Part shown: positions 30,517 through 38,496 of the stretch, piece after piece
Layout: every line of letters starts with the position of its first letter
How positions within the stretch are numbered: position 1 is the stretch's first letter
NCBI GenBank assembly: GCA_021648625.1
Contig: JAKISK010000009.1
Span: forward strand, 1-39,063
Direction of reading: 5' to 3'
From: Thiomicrorhabdus sp.
GTDB taxonomy: Bacteria > Pseudomonadota > Gammaproteobacteria > Thiomicrospirales > Thiomicrospiraceae
Length of the DNA: 39,063 bases
Notes under the pieces: model-generated
The model's database searches: none
What the model saw: the letters and a program-made list of their open reading frames with translations, nothing else
What the model was told of the DNA's origin: nothing
Program-made: the position numbers and the translations under genes

Positions 30517-32648
30517 TGAAAAATCCTGTTGAATTACTCCAATTTTCATACGCGTCCAAGCGTCTGCCCATCATTTTACAAACAGAGCTGGCCGAATGTG
30601 GCTCTGCCTGTTTAGCCATGGTCGCCTCTTATCACGGCCATAAAATGGGCATTGAAGCCATTAGGCAATACCTACCCAGCTCGCTAAAAGGGCTGTCACT
30701 CAAAGAGATCATGCACGCGGCAACCAAACTGCACCTTATGCCACGCGCCTTACGGCTCGATCTTGATCAGTTATGCAACTTAAAATGCCCCGCTATACTG
30801 CACTGGAACCTCGACCATTTTGTGGTACTCGAATCGGTTCAAGGCAATAAAGTTGTTATTCATGACCCGGGGCAAGGTAAACGCGTTCTGTCGTTACAAG
30901 AGGTATCAGAAAATTTTACAGGCGTTGCCTTAGAGCTAACCCCAACTAACGAGTTTGAACAAAAATCCGACATACGAAAAGTTAAAATAACCGAGCTATT
31001 ACGCTCTGTTACAGGGCTAAAACGTGCGCTATTTCAAATACTATTGCTCTCGTTAGTGTTGCAAGTTTTTGTACTGGTCTCTCCCTTTTTCATGCAAATA
31101 ACGGTCGATCACGTTATTGCCGCCTCAGACGAACATTTGTTATTAGCGCTCGCACTGGGGTTTGGTTTATTAGCGCTCATACAAATGGCCGCCACCGCTT
31201 TACGCTCTTGGATGATTTTGTATTTAAACTCCACATTAGACGTACAGCTTTTGGCCAATACCTTAAGGCACTTACTCAAACTCCCGCTCGACTATTTTGA
31301 AAAAAGACATTTGGGCGACATTATCTCTCGTTTTGGCTCACTGCGCAGTGTAATTGCCCTGTTTACCCAAGGCCTTATTGCCAGTATTGTAGACGGCATA
31401 ATGGCCGTTGCCACCTTAGTCATGATGTTTGTTTACAGCCCTAAACTGGCGTTTATTGTACTGGTTGCAGTATTCATTTACGCCATGGTTAAAATCATTA
31501 CCTTTCGCCTAAACGAACAATACAAGCAAGAAGCCATTATTTTATCTGCTAAAGAAAGCACCAACTTTATGGAGACCGTTCGAGCCGTACAAACCATTAA
31601 ACTGTTTTCAAAAGAGAGCCAGCGTGAATCCATGTGGCTAAACCAATACGCCGCCTCACTCAATGCCGGCATAAAGCTGGGAAAATTACAAATTATTATT
31701 GCCGCCATCAATCAAACCGTGTTTCCGATTGCGGGCGTATTAATTATTTGGGTTGGCGCACAAGAGATCATGGCCAGTGTATTTTCCATTGGAATGTTAT
31801 ACGCCTTCTTTTCCTACCAGGGTCAATTTACAGGCAAAATTTCCGCACTCATCGATATTTTGGTCGAATTTAAATTAGCCGGCGTAGATTTAGAACGCGT
31901 ATCCGACATTGTGCATGCCGAAATAGAGCAACATAACGCATCCCTATTAGACAATGATTTAACGTTAAAAGGCAAAATAGAAGTCAAAGACCTAAGCTTT
32001 CGCTATGCCGAAAATGAACCTTACGTGTTTCAAAATCTAAACTTCACCATTGCCGCTGGCGAAACCATTGTCATTGTAGGTACCTCTGGTTGTGGAAAAT
32101 CCACCCTCCTTAAAGTGTTGCTAGGGTTATTCCCCCCCACCTCGGGTGAAGTATTTTATGACAACACCAATATCACTCAAATCGACACCGCTTCGCTTAG
32201 AAGCCAAATTGCTGCCGTAATGCAAGAAGACTGCTTGGTTGCGGGCTCTATTGCCGAAAACATCGCCTTTTCAGACCCCCAAATGGATTTAGAACGCGTA
32301 CAAACCGCCGCTCAAATGGCCGCCATTCACACTGAAATAAGCCAAATGTCCATGGGCTACAACAGCCTAGTGGGTGACATGGGTACAACCTTATCGGGGG
32401 GACAAAAACAACGAGTTTTTCTCGCCAGAGCCTTATATGTGGACCCTAAAATACTGTTTTTAGACGAAGCCAGTAGCCACCTAGACACCCATACCGAAAG
32501 CCTCATTAATACAAATATCAAGGAGATGCCCATCACACGCGTCATTATTGCCCACCGCAAAGAAACCATTGCACTCGCCGACCGAGTCATTGATTTATCC
32601 GCTCAAAATACCCCCAAAGCCATCCCACCAGCAGGTGCCGTATGGTAA
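30516..32648 (+). CDS. Peptidase C39-containing ABC exporter (double-glycine leader processing)
   Basis: LQTELAECGSACLAMVASYHG (Cys), NLDHFVVLE (His), IHDPGQG (Asp); Walker A GTSGCGKST, LSGGQKQR signature. Confidence 0.95.
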   Translation: MKNPVELLQFSYASKRLPIILQTELAECGSACLAMVASYHGHKMGIEAIRQYLPSSLKGLSLKEIMHAATKLHLMPRALRLDLDQLCNLKCPAILHWNLDHFVVLESVQGNKVVIHDPGQGKRVLSLQEVSENFTGVALELTPTNEFEQKSDIRKVKITELLRSVTGLKRALFQILLLSLVLQVFVLVSPFFMQITVDHVIAASDEHLLLALALGFGLLALIQMAATALRSWMILYLNSTLDVQLLANTLRHLLKLPLDYFEKRHLGDIISRFGSLRSVIALFTQGLIASIVDGIMAVATLVMMFVYSPKLAFIVLVAVFIYAMVKIITFRLNEQYKQEAIILSAKESTNFMETVRAVQTIKLFSKESQRESMWLNQYAASLNAGIKLGKLQIIIAAINQTVFPIAGVLIIWVGAQEIMASVFSIGMLYAFFSYQGQFTGKISALIDILVEFKLAGVDLERVSDIVHAEIEQHNASLLDNDLTLKGKIEVKDLSFRYAENEPYVFQNLNFTIAAGETIVIVGTSGCGKSTLLKVLLGLFPPTSGEVFYDNTNITQIDTASLRSQIAAVMQEDCLVAGSIAENIAFSDPQMDLERVQTAAQMAAIHTEISQMSMGYNSLVGDMGTTLSGGQKQRVFLARALYVDPKILFLDEASSHLDTHTESLINTNIKEMPITRVIIAHRKETIALADRVIDLSAQNTPKAIPPAGAVW

Positions 32649-34009
32649 AAAATACGCTAAAAACCCTATTATTAAGCATTGTGATAAACCAAAGTGTTAT
32701 ACCGCATAGCTTTGCGGTACAAAACTTATTAGACATTTATCAACTCGCACTCCAATCAGACCCCGATCTCCAGCAAGTCGCTCTATCCTATGACATTGCT
32801 GTAGAAATGAAACAACAAGATTTATCCCCATTGCTGCCCAACATTCGCTTAAGTGGTAATATTCGAAATAACGAGCAAAAACGCACCTATGAGGTATCAC
32901 AATTTGATGGCGAAGAAGACTACCAAAGCCACGGCTACTCCTTAACCCTTACGCAATCTCTGTTTCGTTACGACAACCACATTCGTTACCAACAGGCAGA
33001 CCAACGTATAAAACAAGCCAATGCCGAATGGAATGCCGCAAAGCAAACCCTAATCGTTCAAGTCGCCGAACGCTATTTTGATATATTAGCCGCACAAGAC
33101 AACCTACACTTTGTGGCCGCCGAAAAACAAGCCATTCAAAGACAGCTTGAACAAATTAAAACGCGTTTAGAGGCTGGGCTTTCCGCCATAACAGACCTGT
33201 ACGAAACGCAAGCTCGCCTTGATTCCACCATCGCATCTGAAATTGAGGCGCAAAACCAGCTTCAAAACAGTTTGGAAGCACTTCGCAAACTAACCAACCA
33301 ATACCATAAAAATTTAGCCCCCCTCAATGCAACACAAACCCTAGTTGCACCCAATCCATCCAATATTGAACAATGGGAATCTGCCGCATTAACAAATAAT
33401 TTAGAAATTATTGCCTTACGCCACAACAACAAGCAATTACGCCAAGAAATAGACAGACAGCGTGCAGGCCATTACCCCACACTCGATTTAACACTTAACT
33501 ACTCAAGATCCATCTCAGGGGGGGGTAATTTTGGTGACAGCGAAACCGACGATCGCACCATAGGGCTGCAACTCGATCTACCCATCTATCAAGGCGGGCT
33601 AGTGCGCTCAAAAACACGCACCGCCACGCAAACCTACAACCAAAACCTTAAAAAACTAGAAAGCACCATACGCACCGTGCGAACCCAAACACGAGAAGCC
33701 TATTTAGGCGTTATCGCAAGCATGGCGCGTATCAAAGCGTTAAAACAGGCCGTGCGTTCCAACACTCAAGCCATCGAAGCCATTCAAGCAGGCTATAACG
33801 AAGGCATGCGCACAACATTTGACGTACTTCAAGCCAATCGAGAACGCTACCGAGCACAACGTGACTATCAACGAGCACGCTACGATTATCTTTTAAACAG
33901 CTTAAAATTAAAACAATCAACCGGCCAACTATTTGAGTCCGATTTAAGCCAACTAAATGAATGGCTCTTACGCACAAAAAACACTAATAAAAACAAGGGA
34001 TTGATGTAA
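32642..34009 (+). CDS. TolC-family outer-membrane channel
   Basis: DIYQLALQSDPDLQQVALSYDIAVEMKQQDLSPLLPNIRLSG; LDLPIYQGGLVRSKTRTA; overlapping start with ABC gene. Confidence 0.92.
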   Translation: MVKNTLKTLLLSIVINQSVIPHSFAVQNLLDIYQLALQSDPDLQQVALSYDIAVEMKQQDLSPLLPNIRLSGNIRNNEQKRTYEVSQFDGEEDYQSHGYSLTLTQSLFRYDNHIRYQQADQRIKQANAEWNAAKQTLIVQVAERYFDILAAQDNLHFVAAEKQAIQRQLEQIKTRLEAGLSAITDLYETQARLDSTIASEIEAQNQLQNSLEALRKLTNQYHKNLAPLNATQTLVAPNPSNIEQWESAALTNNLEIIALRHNNKQLRQEIDRQRAGHYPTLDLTLNYSRSISGGGNFGDSETDDRTIGLQLDLPIYQGGLVRSKTRTATQTYNQNLKKLESTIRTVRTQTREAYLGVIASMARIKALKQAVRSNTQAIEAIQAGYNEGMRTTFDVLQANRERYRAQRDYQRARYDYLLNSLKLKQSTGQLFESDLSQLNEWLLRTKNTNKNKGLM

Positions 34010-34031
34010 ACATCACCACACCATAAACTGT

Positions 34032-34072
34032 TAACATTACTTATTAAACCCCGTAAATGTTAGTCCTATAAT
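34032..34072 (+). promoter_or_regulatory. Putative promoter of the luxR-type gene (TATAAT 34067-34072) with upstream inverted repeat TAACATT...AATGTTA
   Basis: Direct reading; 15 nt before ATG 34088. Confidence 0.4.
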
Positions 34073-34087
34073 AAAGAGTAAAAAATA

Positions 34088-34870
34088 ATGTCTCGCTTAA
34101 ATGAAACACACAGACAAAACGCCATGTCCATCATTGAACTATGCCTTCACGCCAATTCAATGGTTGAGTTTGAAGCTATTTTACACCGCACAAAAATGCT
34201 CATCGAGCATGAAATGTTCGCCTGTGGCGTAGGCATTCGAAAAGATTATTCAATGCAATCCATCTCCAGCCTAAACGAAAGCTTTCCTTCCGACTTTATG
34301 TCCACCATTGTTGATCACACAGGCCAAGTTATCTCCCCCCTGTTTTTACGATGGCTAGAAACTCAAACCCCGCAGGTACTCGACATTGAGCACGCACGTA
34401 ACCAATTTACAACAGAGCAAATTGACTTTTATCAAAAGTTTAACATTCAAAATGTAATCTCTCACGGCGTACTCGACTGCGGTGAATATTGCACCTCCTA
34501 CTTTGGTTTTGCCAACATAAAAAATGGCATACAAGACCACCATGTCCATTTAATAAAAATGCTTGTACCCCACCTACACTCCGCCTACACAAAAATGCCT
34601 TCCGTTCAAAAAACACTGTCTTCCCTTACCTCTAAACAGTTAAAAATAAAAAAATCAAACAACCAAGAATCCACACTCTCAGACCGTGAAGTAGAAGTAT
34701 TGCAATGGGTTTTTATCGGAAAAAGCAACCAAGAGATAGGCGATGCACTCTGCATAAGTCGATCAACCATTAAAAACCACCTACAAAATATCATTCAAAA
34801 ACTCAATGCAAATAATCGACAACATGCAGCCGCCAAAGCCTTGCAGCGAGGAATCATTAAACTTGAGTAA
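34088..34870 (+). CDS. LuxR-family transcriptional regulator (EpsA-like architecture)
   Basis: C-terminal HTH LSDREVEVLQWVFIGKSNQEIGDALCISRSTIKNHLQNIIQKLNANNRQHAAAKA. Confidence 0.9.
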   Translation: MSRLNETHRQNAMSIIELCLHANSMVEFEAILHRTKMLIEHEMFACGVGIRKDYSMQSISSLNESFPSDFMSTIVDHTGQVISPLFLRWLETQTPQVLDIEHARNQFTTEQIDFYQKFNIQNVISHGVLDCGEYCTSYFGFANIKNGIQDHHVHLIKMLVPHLHSAYTKMPSVQKTLSSLTSKQLKIKKSNNQESTLSDREVEVLQWVFIGKSNQEIGDALCISRSTIKNHLQNIIQKLNANNRQHAAAKALQRGIIKLE

Positions 34871-34900
34871 CAAAGCAATTAAAAAATAAACATTTACCCT

Positions 34901-34949
34901 CAAAATAGTTATTTTGACCTATAGACATTCCTTTGGGGTGTGTTTAAAT
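34901..34949 (+). promoter_or_regulatory. LuxR-type box / promoter element, copy 2
   Basis: CAAAATAGTTATTTTG, 25 nt, GTTTAAAT: identical palindrome and spacing to copy 1. Confidence 0.65.
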
Positions 34950-35029
34950 GGACACAATAAATTAAGAACACGTTATTAAAAAACGCACTTAATTCAATAT
35001 CACTAACCTAATCGTTTGGAGAGACAATT

Positions 35030-35038
35030 ATGTTTAAA
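35030..35038 (+). pseudogene. Start of a gene disrupted by MITE copy 3 (ATG TTT AAA | CCC TAA)
   Basis: ggagag-acaatt-ATGTTTAAA directly abuts the MITE TIR, whose first bases supply CCC TAA. Confidence 0.5.
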
Positions 35039-35201
35039 CCCTAATCCCCAGATAGAAATGCGAATTAGAGTGTAAGCAATTGATGTGCATAGTGAATGTA
35101 AAAAAGACAATGTCACCTTATTGGTGATGCGTCCTTTTTTACATTTGCTAGGTGCGTCAAGGGCTTGCGCTATAAACGTGTTTTCTATCTGGGGATTAGG
35201 G
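35039..35201 (-). mobile_element. MITE-like 163-bp palindromic element, copy 3 (inverted relative to copy 2)
   Basis: Reverse complement matches copy 2 at about 162/163 positions by eye; flanks TTAAA / ATTAC do not match. Confidence 0.9.
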
Positions 35202-35245
35202 ATTACAGACCATTGCAGATATAAAAAACTAATGAAGGGTACCAA

Positions 35246-36697
35246 GTGTTTGAACAAACGTTTAAGAATATAGATGATATTCTTCATAAAGATGCAGGAT
35301 GCGGTAGCGAGCTGGATTATGTGGAGCAAACCTCATGGGTGCTATTTTTAAAATATCTGGATGATCTGGAAAAAGACAAGCAGACTGCCGCCGAACTTTC
35401 AGGTAAAAGTTACAGCAAAATCATAGATAAAGAATTCCAATGGTCTAATTGGGCTGCGCCCAAACTAGAAAATGGAAAAATTGATCACAATGCCTTAACA
35501 GGTGATGACCTTGCTGATTTTGTCAATATCAAATTATTTCCCTATCTTAAAAAAATTAAAGCCAACGCCGACAACGCTAATACCATTGAATACAAAATTG
35601 GCGAGATTTTTAGCGAACTGAAAAACAGAATTCAAAGCGGTTACAACTTACGTGAAGTGGTCAACCTGATTGATGAACTGCGTTTTAGAACCCATGCTGA
35701 AAAGCATGAGATGAGCCATCTATATGAAGGCAAAATCAAGAACATGGGTAATGCAGGGCGTAATGGTGGCGAATACTATACGCCACGCCCCTTGATTAAG
35801 ACCATTGTTAAAGTGGTCAATCCGCAAATCGGCAATACCGTTTATGATGGCGCAGTGGGATCAGCAGGATTTTTGGTTGAAGCCTTTGAGTATTTAAGAA
35901 AAAGTAAAAAACTATCCACAAAAGACAGCGAAGCTCTACAAAAAAACACCTTTTACGGCAAAGAGAAAAAATCACTCGCCTACATCATTGGCATAATGAA
36001 CATGATTTTGCATGGTGTCGAAGCCCCAAACATTATTCATACAAACACCCTTGCAGAAAACCTGTCTGATATTCAAGAAAAAGACCGTTATGATATCGTC
36101 TTAGCAAACCCTCCCTTTGGCGGCAAGGAAAGAGCCGAAGTACAGCAAAACTTTCCCATCAAGACGGGTGAAACCGCTTTTCTGTTTTTACAGCATTTTA
36201 TTAAAATCCTAAAAGCAGGCGGTAAAGCAGGGATTGTTATTAAGAATACTTTTTTAAGCAATACCGATAATGCCTCGGTTGCCTTACGCAAAGAGCTATT
36301 AAGCAGTTGCAACCTGCACACTGTATTAGATTTACCCAGCGGTACATTTACTGGTGCAGGGGTAAAAACCGTGGTGCTGTTTTTTGAAAAAGGCAAAGCC
36401 ACGACTGAGACCTGGTTTTATCAGCTCAATCTGGACAGAAATCTTGGTAAAACCAATCCACTGAATGAGCAGGATTTGGCTGAGTTTGTGGCATTGCAAA
36501 AAACACAGGCAGAAAGTGAAAACTCATGGACAGTCAAAATCAGTGGTATTAACCAAAACACGTTTGATCTTTCGGCTAAAAATCCCAATACACCTGAAGA
36601 AGCCCCACTACGAAGCCCTGAAGAAATATTAAAAGAAATGGCTGAGCTGGATAAGGAAAGTGCTGAAATTTTAAGCTCAATTTCGGAAATGTTATGA
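35246..36697 (+). CDS. hsdM: Type I restriction-modification methyltransferase subunit
   Basis: GEYYTPRPLIKTIVKVVNPQIGNTVYDGAVGSAGFL, DIVLANPPFGGKE (NPPF motif). Confidence 0.95.
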   Translation: MFEQTFKNIDDILHKDAGCGSELDYVEQTSWVLFLKYLDDLEKDKQTAAELSGKSYSKIIDKEFQWSNWAAPKLENGKIDHNALTGDDLADFVNIKLFPYLKKIKANADNANTIEYKIGEIFSELKNRIQSGYNLREVVNLIDELRFRTHAEKHEMSHLYEGKIKNMGNAGRNGGEYYTPRPLIKTIVKVVNPQIGNTVYDGAVGSAGFLVEAFEYLRKSKKLSTKDSEALQKNTFYGKEKKSLAYIIGIMNMILHGVEAPNIIHTNTLAENLSDIQEKDRYDIVLANPPFGGKERAEVQQNFPIKTGETAFLFLQHFIKILKAGGKAGIVIKNTFLSNTDNASVALRKELLSSCNLHTVLDLPSGTFTGAGVKTVVLFFEKGKATTETWFYQLNLDRNLGKTNPLNEQDLAEFVALQKTQAESENSWTVKISGINQNTFDLSAKNPNTPEEAPLRSPEEILKEMAELDKESAEILSSISEML

Positions 36698-37539
36698 AAA
36701 ATGAGATTGTAATATATCAGGCAAAGGAACTTCCTCAGCACATTGAAGTAAGAATTGATGAAGATACTGTCTGGTTAAACAGAAAACAGATAGCCCTGCT
36801 ATTTGGCAGAGATGTAAAAACCATTGGGAAGCATATAAATAATGCTTTAAAAGAAGAATTGAAAGGGCTTTCAGTTGTCGCAAAATTTGCGACAACTGCC
36901 ACCGATGGTAAAGTTTATCAGGTTGAACATTACAATCTTGATGTAATTATTTCAGTGGGTTATCGGGTTAAATCTAAACAAGGCACACAATTTAGAATTT
37001 GGGCAAATAAAATTCTAAAAGACTATTTGTTAAAAGGATATGCATTAAATAACAGAATGAATAGAATTGAAGATACTGTTCATTCTCTGTCAAAAAAAGT
37101 GGACGGAATCGACTTGCAAATACAGGCAAATCTTCCACCCAATCAAGGTATATTTTTTAACGGACAGGTGTTTGATGCCTACACCTTTGTTTCCGATTTA
37201 ATTCGCTCGGCAAAAAAATCAATTATTTTGATAGATAACTATATTGACGATACTGTTTTAACTCATTTTACCAAAAGAAAAAAGGGCGTAGCATTTACCA
37301 TTTTTACCAAAAACATTTCAAAACAGTTGCAACTGGATATTAAAAAACATAACGAACAATACGAAGCTATTAGCATAAAGCAGTTTAAAGATGCTCACGA
37401 CCGTTTTTTAATTATTGATAAAAAAGAGGTTTATCATTTTGGAGCAAGTCTGAAAGATTTGGGTAAAAAATGGTTTGCCTTTTCTAAAATGGATAAAAGT
37501 TCGGTTACTGTTCTTAACTTAATTTCAGAGATACTATGA
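36694..37539 (+). CDS. RhuM-like N-terminal domain fused to PLD-like C-terminal domain
   Basis: VWLNRKQIALLFGRDVKTIGKHINNALKEE...YNLDVIISVGYRVKSKQGTQFRIWANKILKDYLLKGYALN; C-term NQGIFFNGQVFDAY...AHDRFLIIDKKEVYHFGASLKDLGKKWFAFSKMD. Confidence 0.85.
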   Translation: MKNEIVIYQAKELPQHIEVRIDEDTVWLNRKQIALLFGRDVKTIGKHINNALKEELKGLSVVAKFATTATDGKVYQVEHYNLDVIISVGYRVKSKQGTQFRIWANKILKDYLLKGYALNNRMNRIEDTVHSLSKKVDGIDLQIQANLPPNQGIFFNGQVFDAYTFVSDLIRSAKKSIILIDNYIDDTVLTHFTKRKKGVAFTIFTKNISKQLQLDIKKHNEQYEAISIKQFKDAHDRFLIIDKKEVYHFGASLKDLGKKWFAFSKMDKSSVTVLNLISEIL

Positions 37540-38318
37540 AAAATGAACTGATACAGATTAAGAATATTCAGGAACGAATTTATACTATTAGAGGGCTTGA
37601 AGTGATGATAGACTATCATTTGGCAGAAATATATAGTGTTGAAACCAAAAGATTAAATGAACAGGTAAAGCGAAATATTGAGCGTTTTCCACAAGATTTT
37701 ATGTTTCAACTAACCAAAGATGAATGGGGATTTTTGCAGTCGAAAAATGCGACCACGGAAAGTGAAAATAATTTGCAGGCGCAAAATGCGACCGCAAAAA
37801 GAAGAAGTCTGCCTTATGTCTTTACCGAGCAAGGTGTTGCTATGCTTTCAGCAGTTTTACGAAGTGAAACCGCTGTGAGAGTTAGCTTACAAATTATTCA
37901 CGCATTTGTTGAAATGAAAAGATTTATTACTACAAATGCGGGATTGTTTCAACGATTAGATAAAGTGGAACAAAAACTTATAAATCACGATGAAAATTTT
38001 GATAAAATATTTAAAGCACTTGAAGAGAAAAGTATAAAACCCAACCAAGGTATCTTTTTTAACGGACAGGTTTTTGATGCTTACAACTTAATTGCAGATA
38101 TTATTCGCTCTGCAAATAAATCGATTATTTTAATAGATAACTATGTTGATGATAGTGTTTTGAAATTGTTAACCAAACGAAAAAACAAGGTAACAACCGT
38201 TATTTATACCAAAAATATTTCAAAAACATTACGCCTAGATATAGATATACATAATAAAGAGTACGATAAGATTAAATTGAAAAAAATAAGTCTGGTATCT
38301 GACCCTAAAAATGCTTAA
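37536..38318 (+). CDS. ORF6N-domain protein with truncated PLD-like C-terminus
   Basis: YTIRGLEVMIDYHLAEIYSVETKRLNEQVKRNIERFPQDFMFQLTKDEW...YVFTEQGVAMLSAVLRSETAV; C-term homologous to previous ORF until KLKK, then ISLVSDPKNA*. Confidence 0.85.
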   Translation: MKNELIQIKNIQERIYTIRGLEVMIDYHLAEIYSVETKRLNEQVKRNIERFPQDFMFQLTKDEWGFLQSKNATTESENNLQAQNATAKRRSLPYVFTEQGVAMLSAVLRSETAVRVSLQIIHAFVEMKRFITTNAGLFQRLDKVEQKLINHDENFDKIFKALEEKSIKPNQGIFFNGQVFDAYNLIADIIRSANKSIILIDNYVDDSVLKLLTKRKNKVTTVIYTKNISKTLRLDIDIHNKEYDKIKLKKISLVSDPKNA

Positions 38319-38496
38319 TTTTGTTGGAATTATAGTGGTTTTACACTAGAGTAACTGTTCCAATCTACAAAGAATTCACAAAAATTATTTAGAAGAATTT
38401 TATAACAAATATCTAACTCGTTTCCAAAAAACAGTTTAGATAGTGGTTTTAAATGCCTAGAAAGTTAGTACGAATACACTAATTGAAATTTCTCCC

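Noticed and set aside
32396-32401. G6 in the ABC transporter gene as a motif copy
   Set aside because: It encodes the LSGGQ signature; short and functionally constrained.
13729-35201. Inversion of the 21-kb segment between inverted MITE copies 2 and 3
   Set aside because: Copy 2 retains an exact ATAAA TSD on both sides, which a reciprocal inversion between the two copies would have broken.
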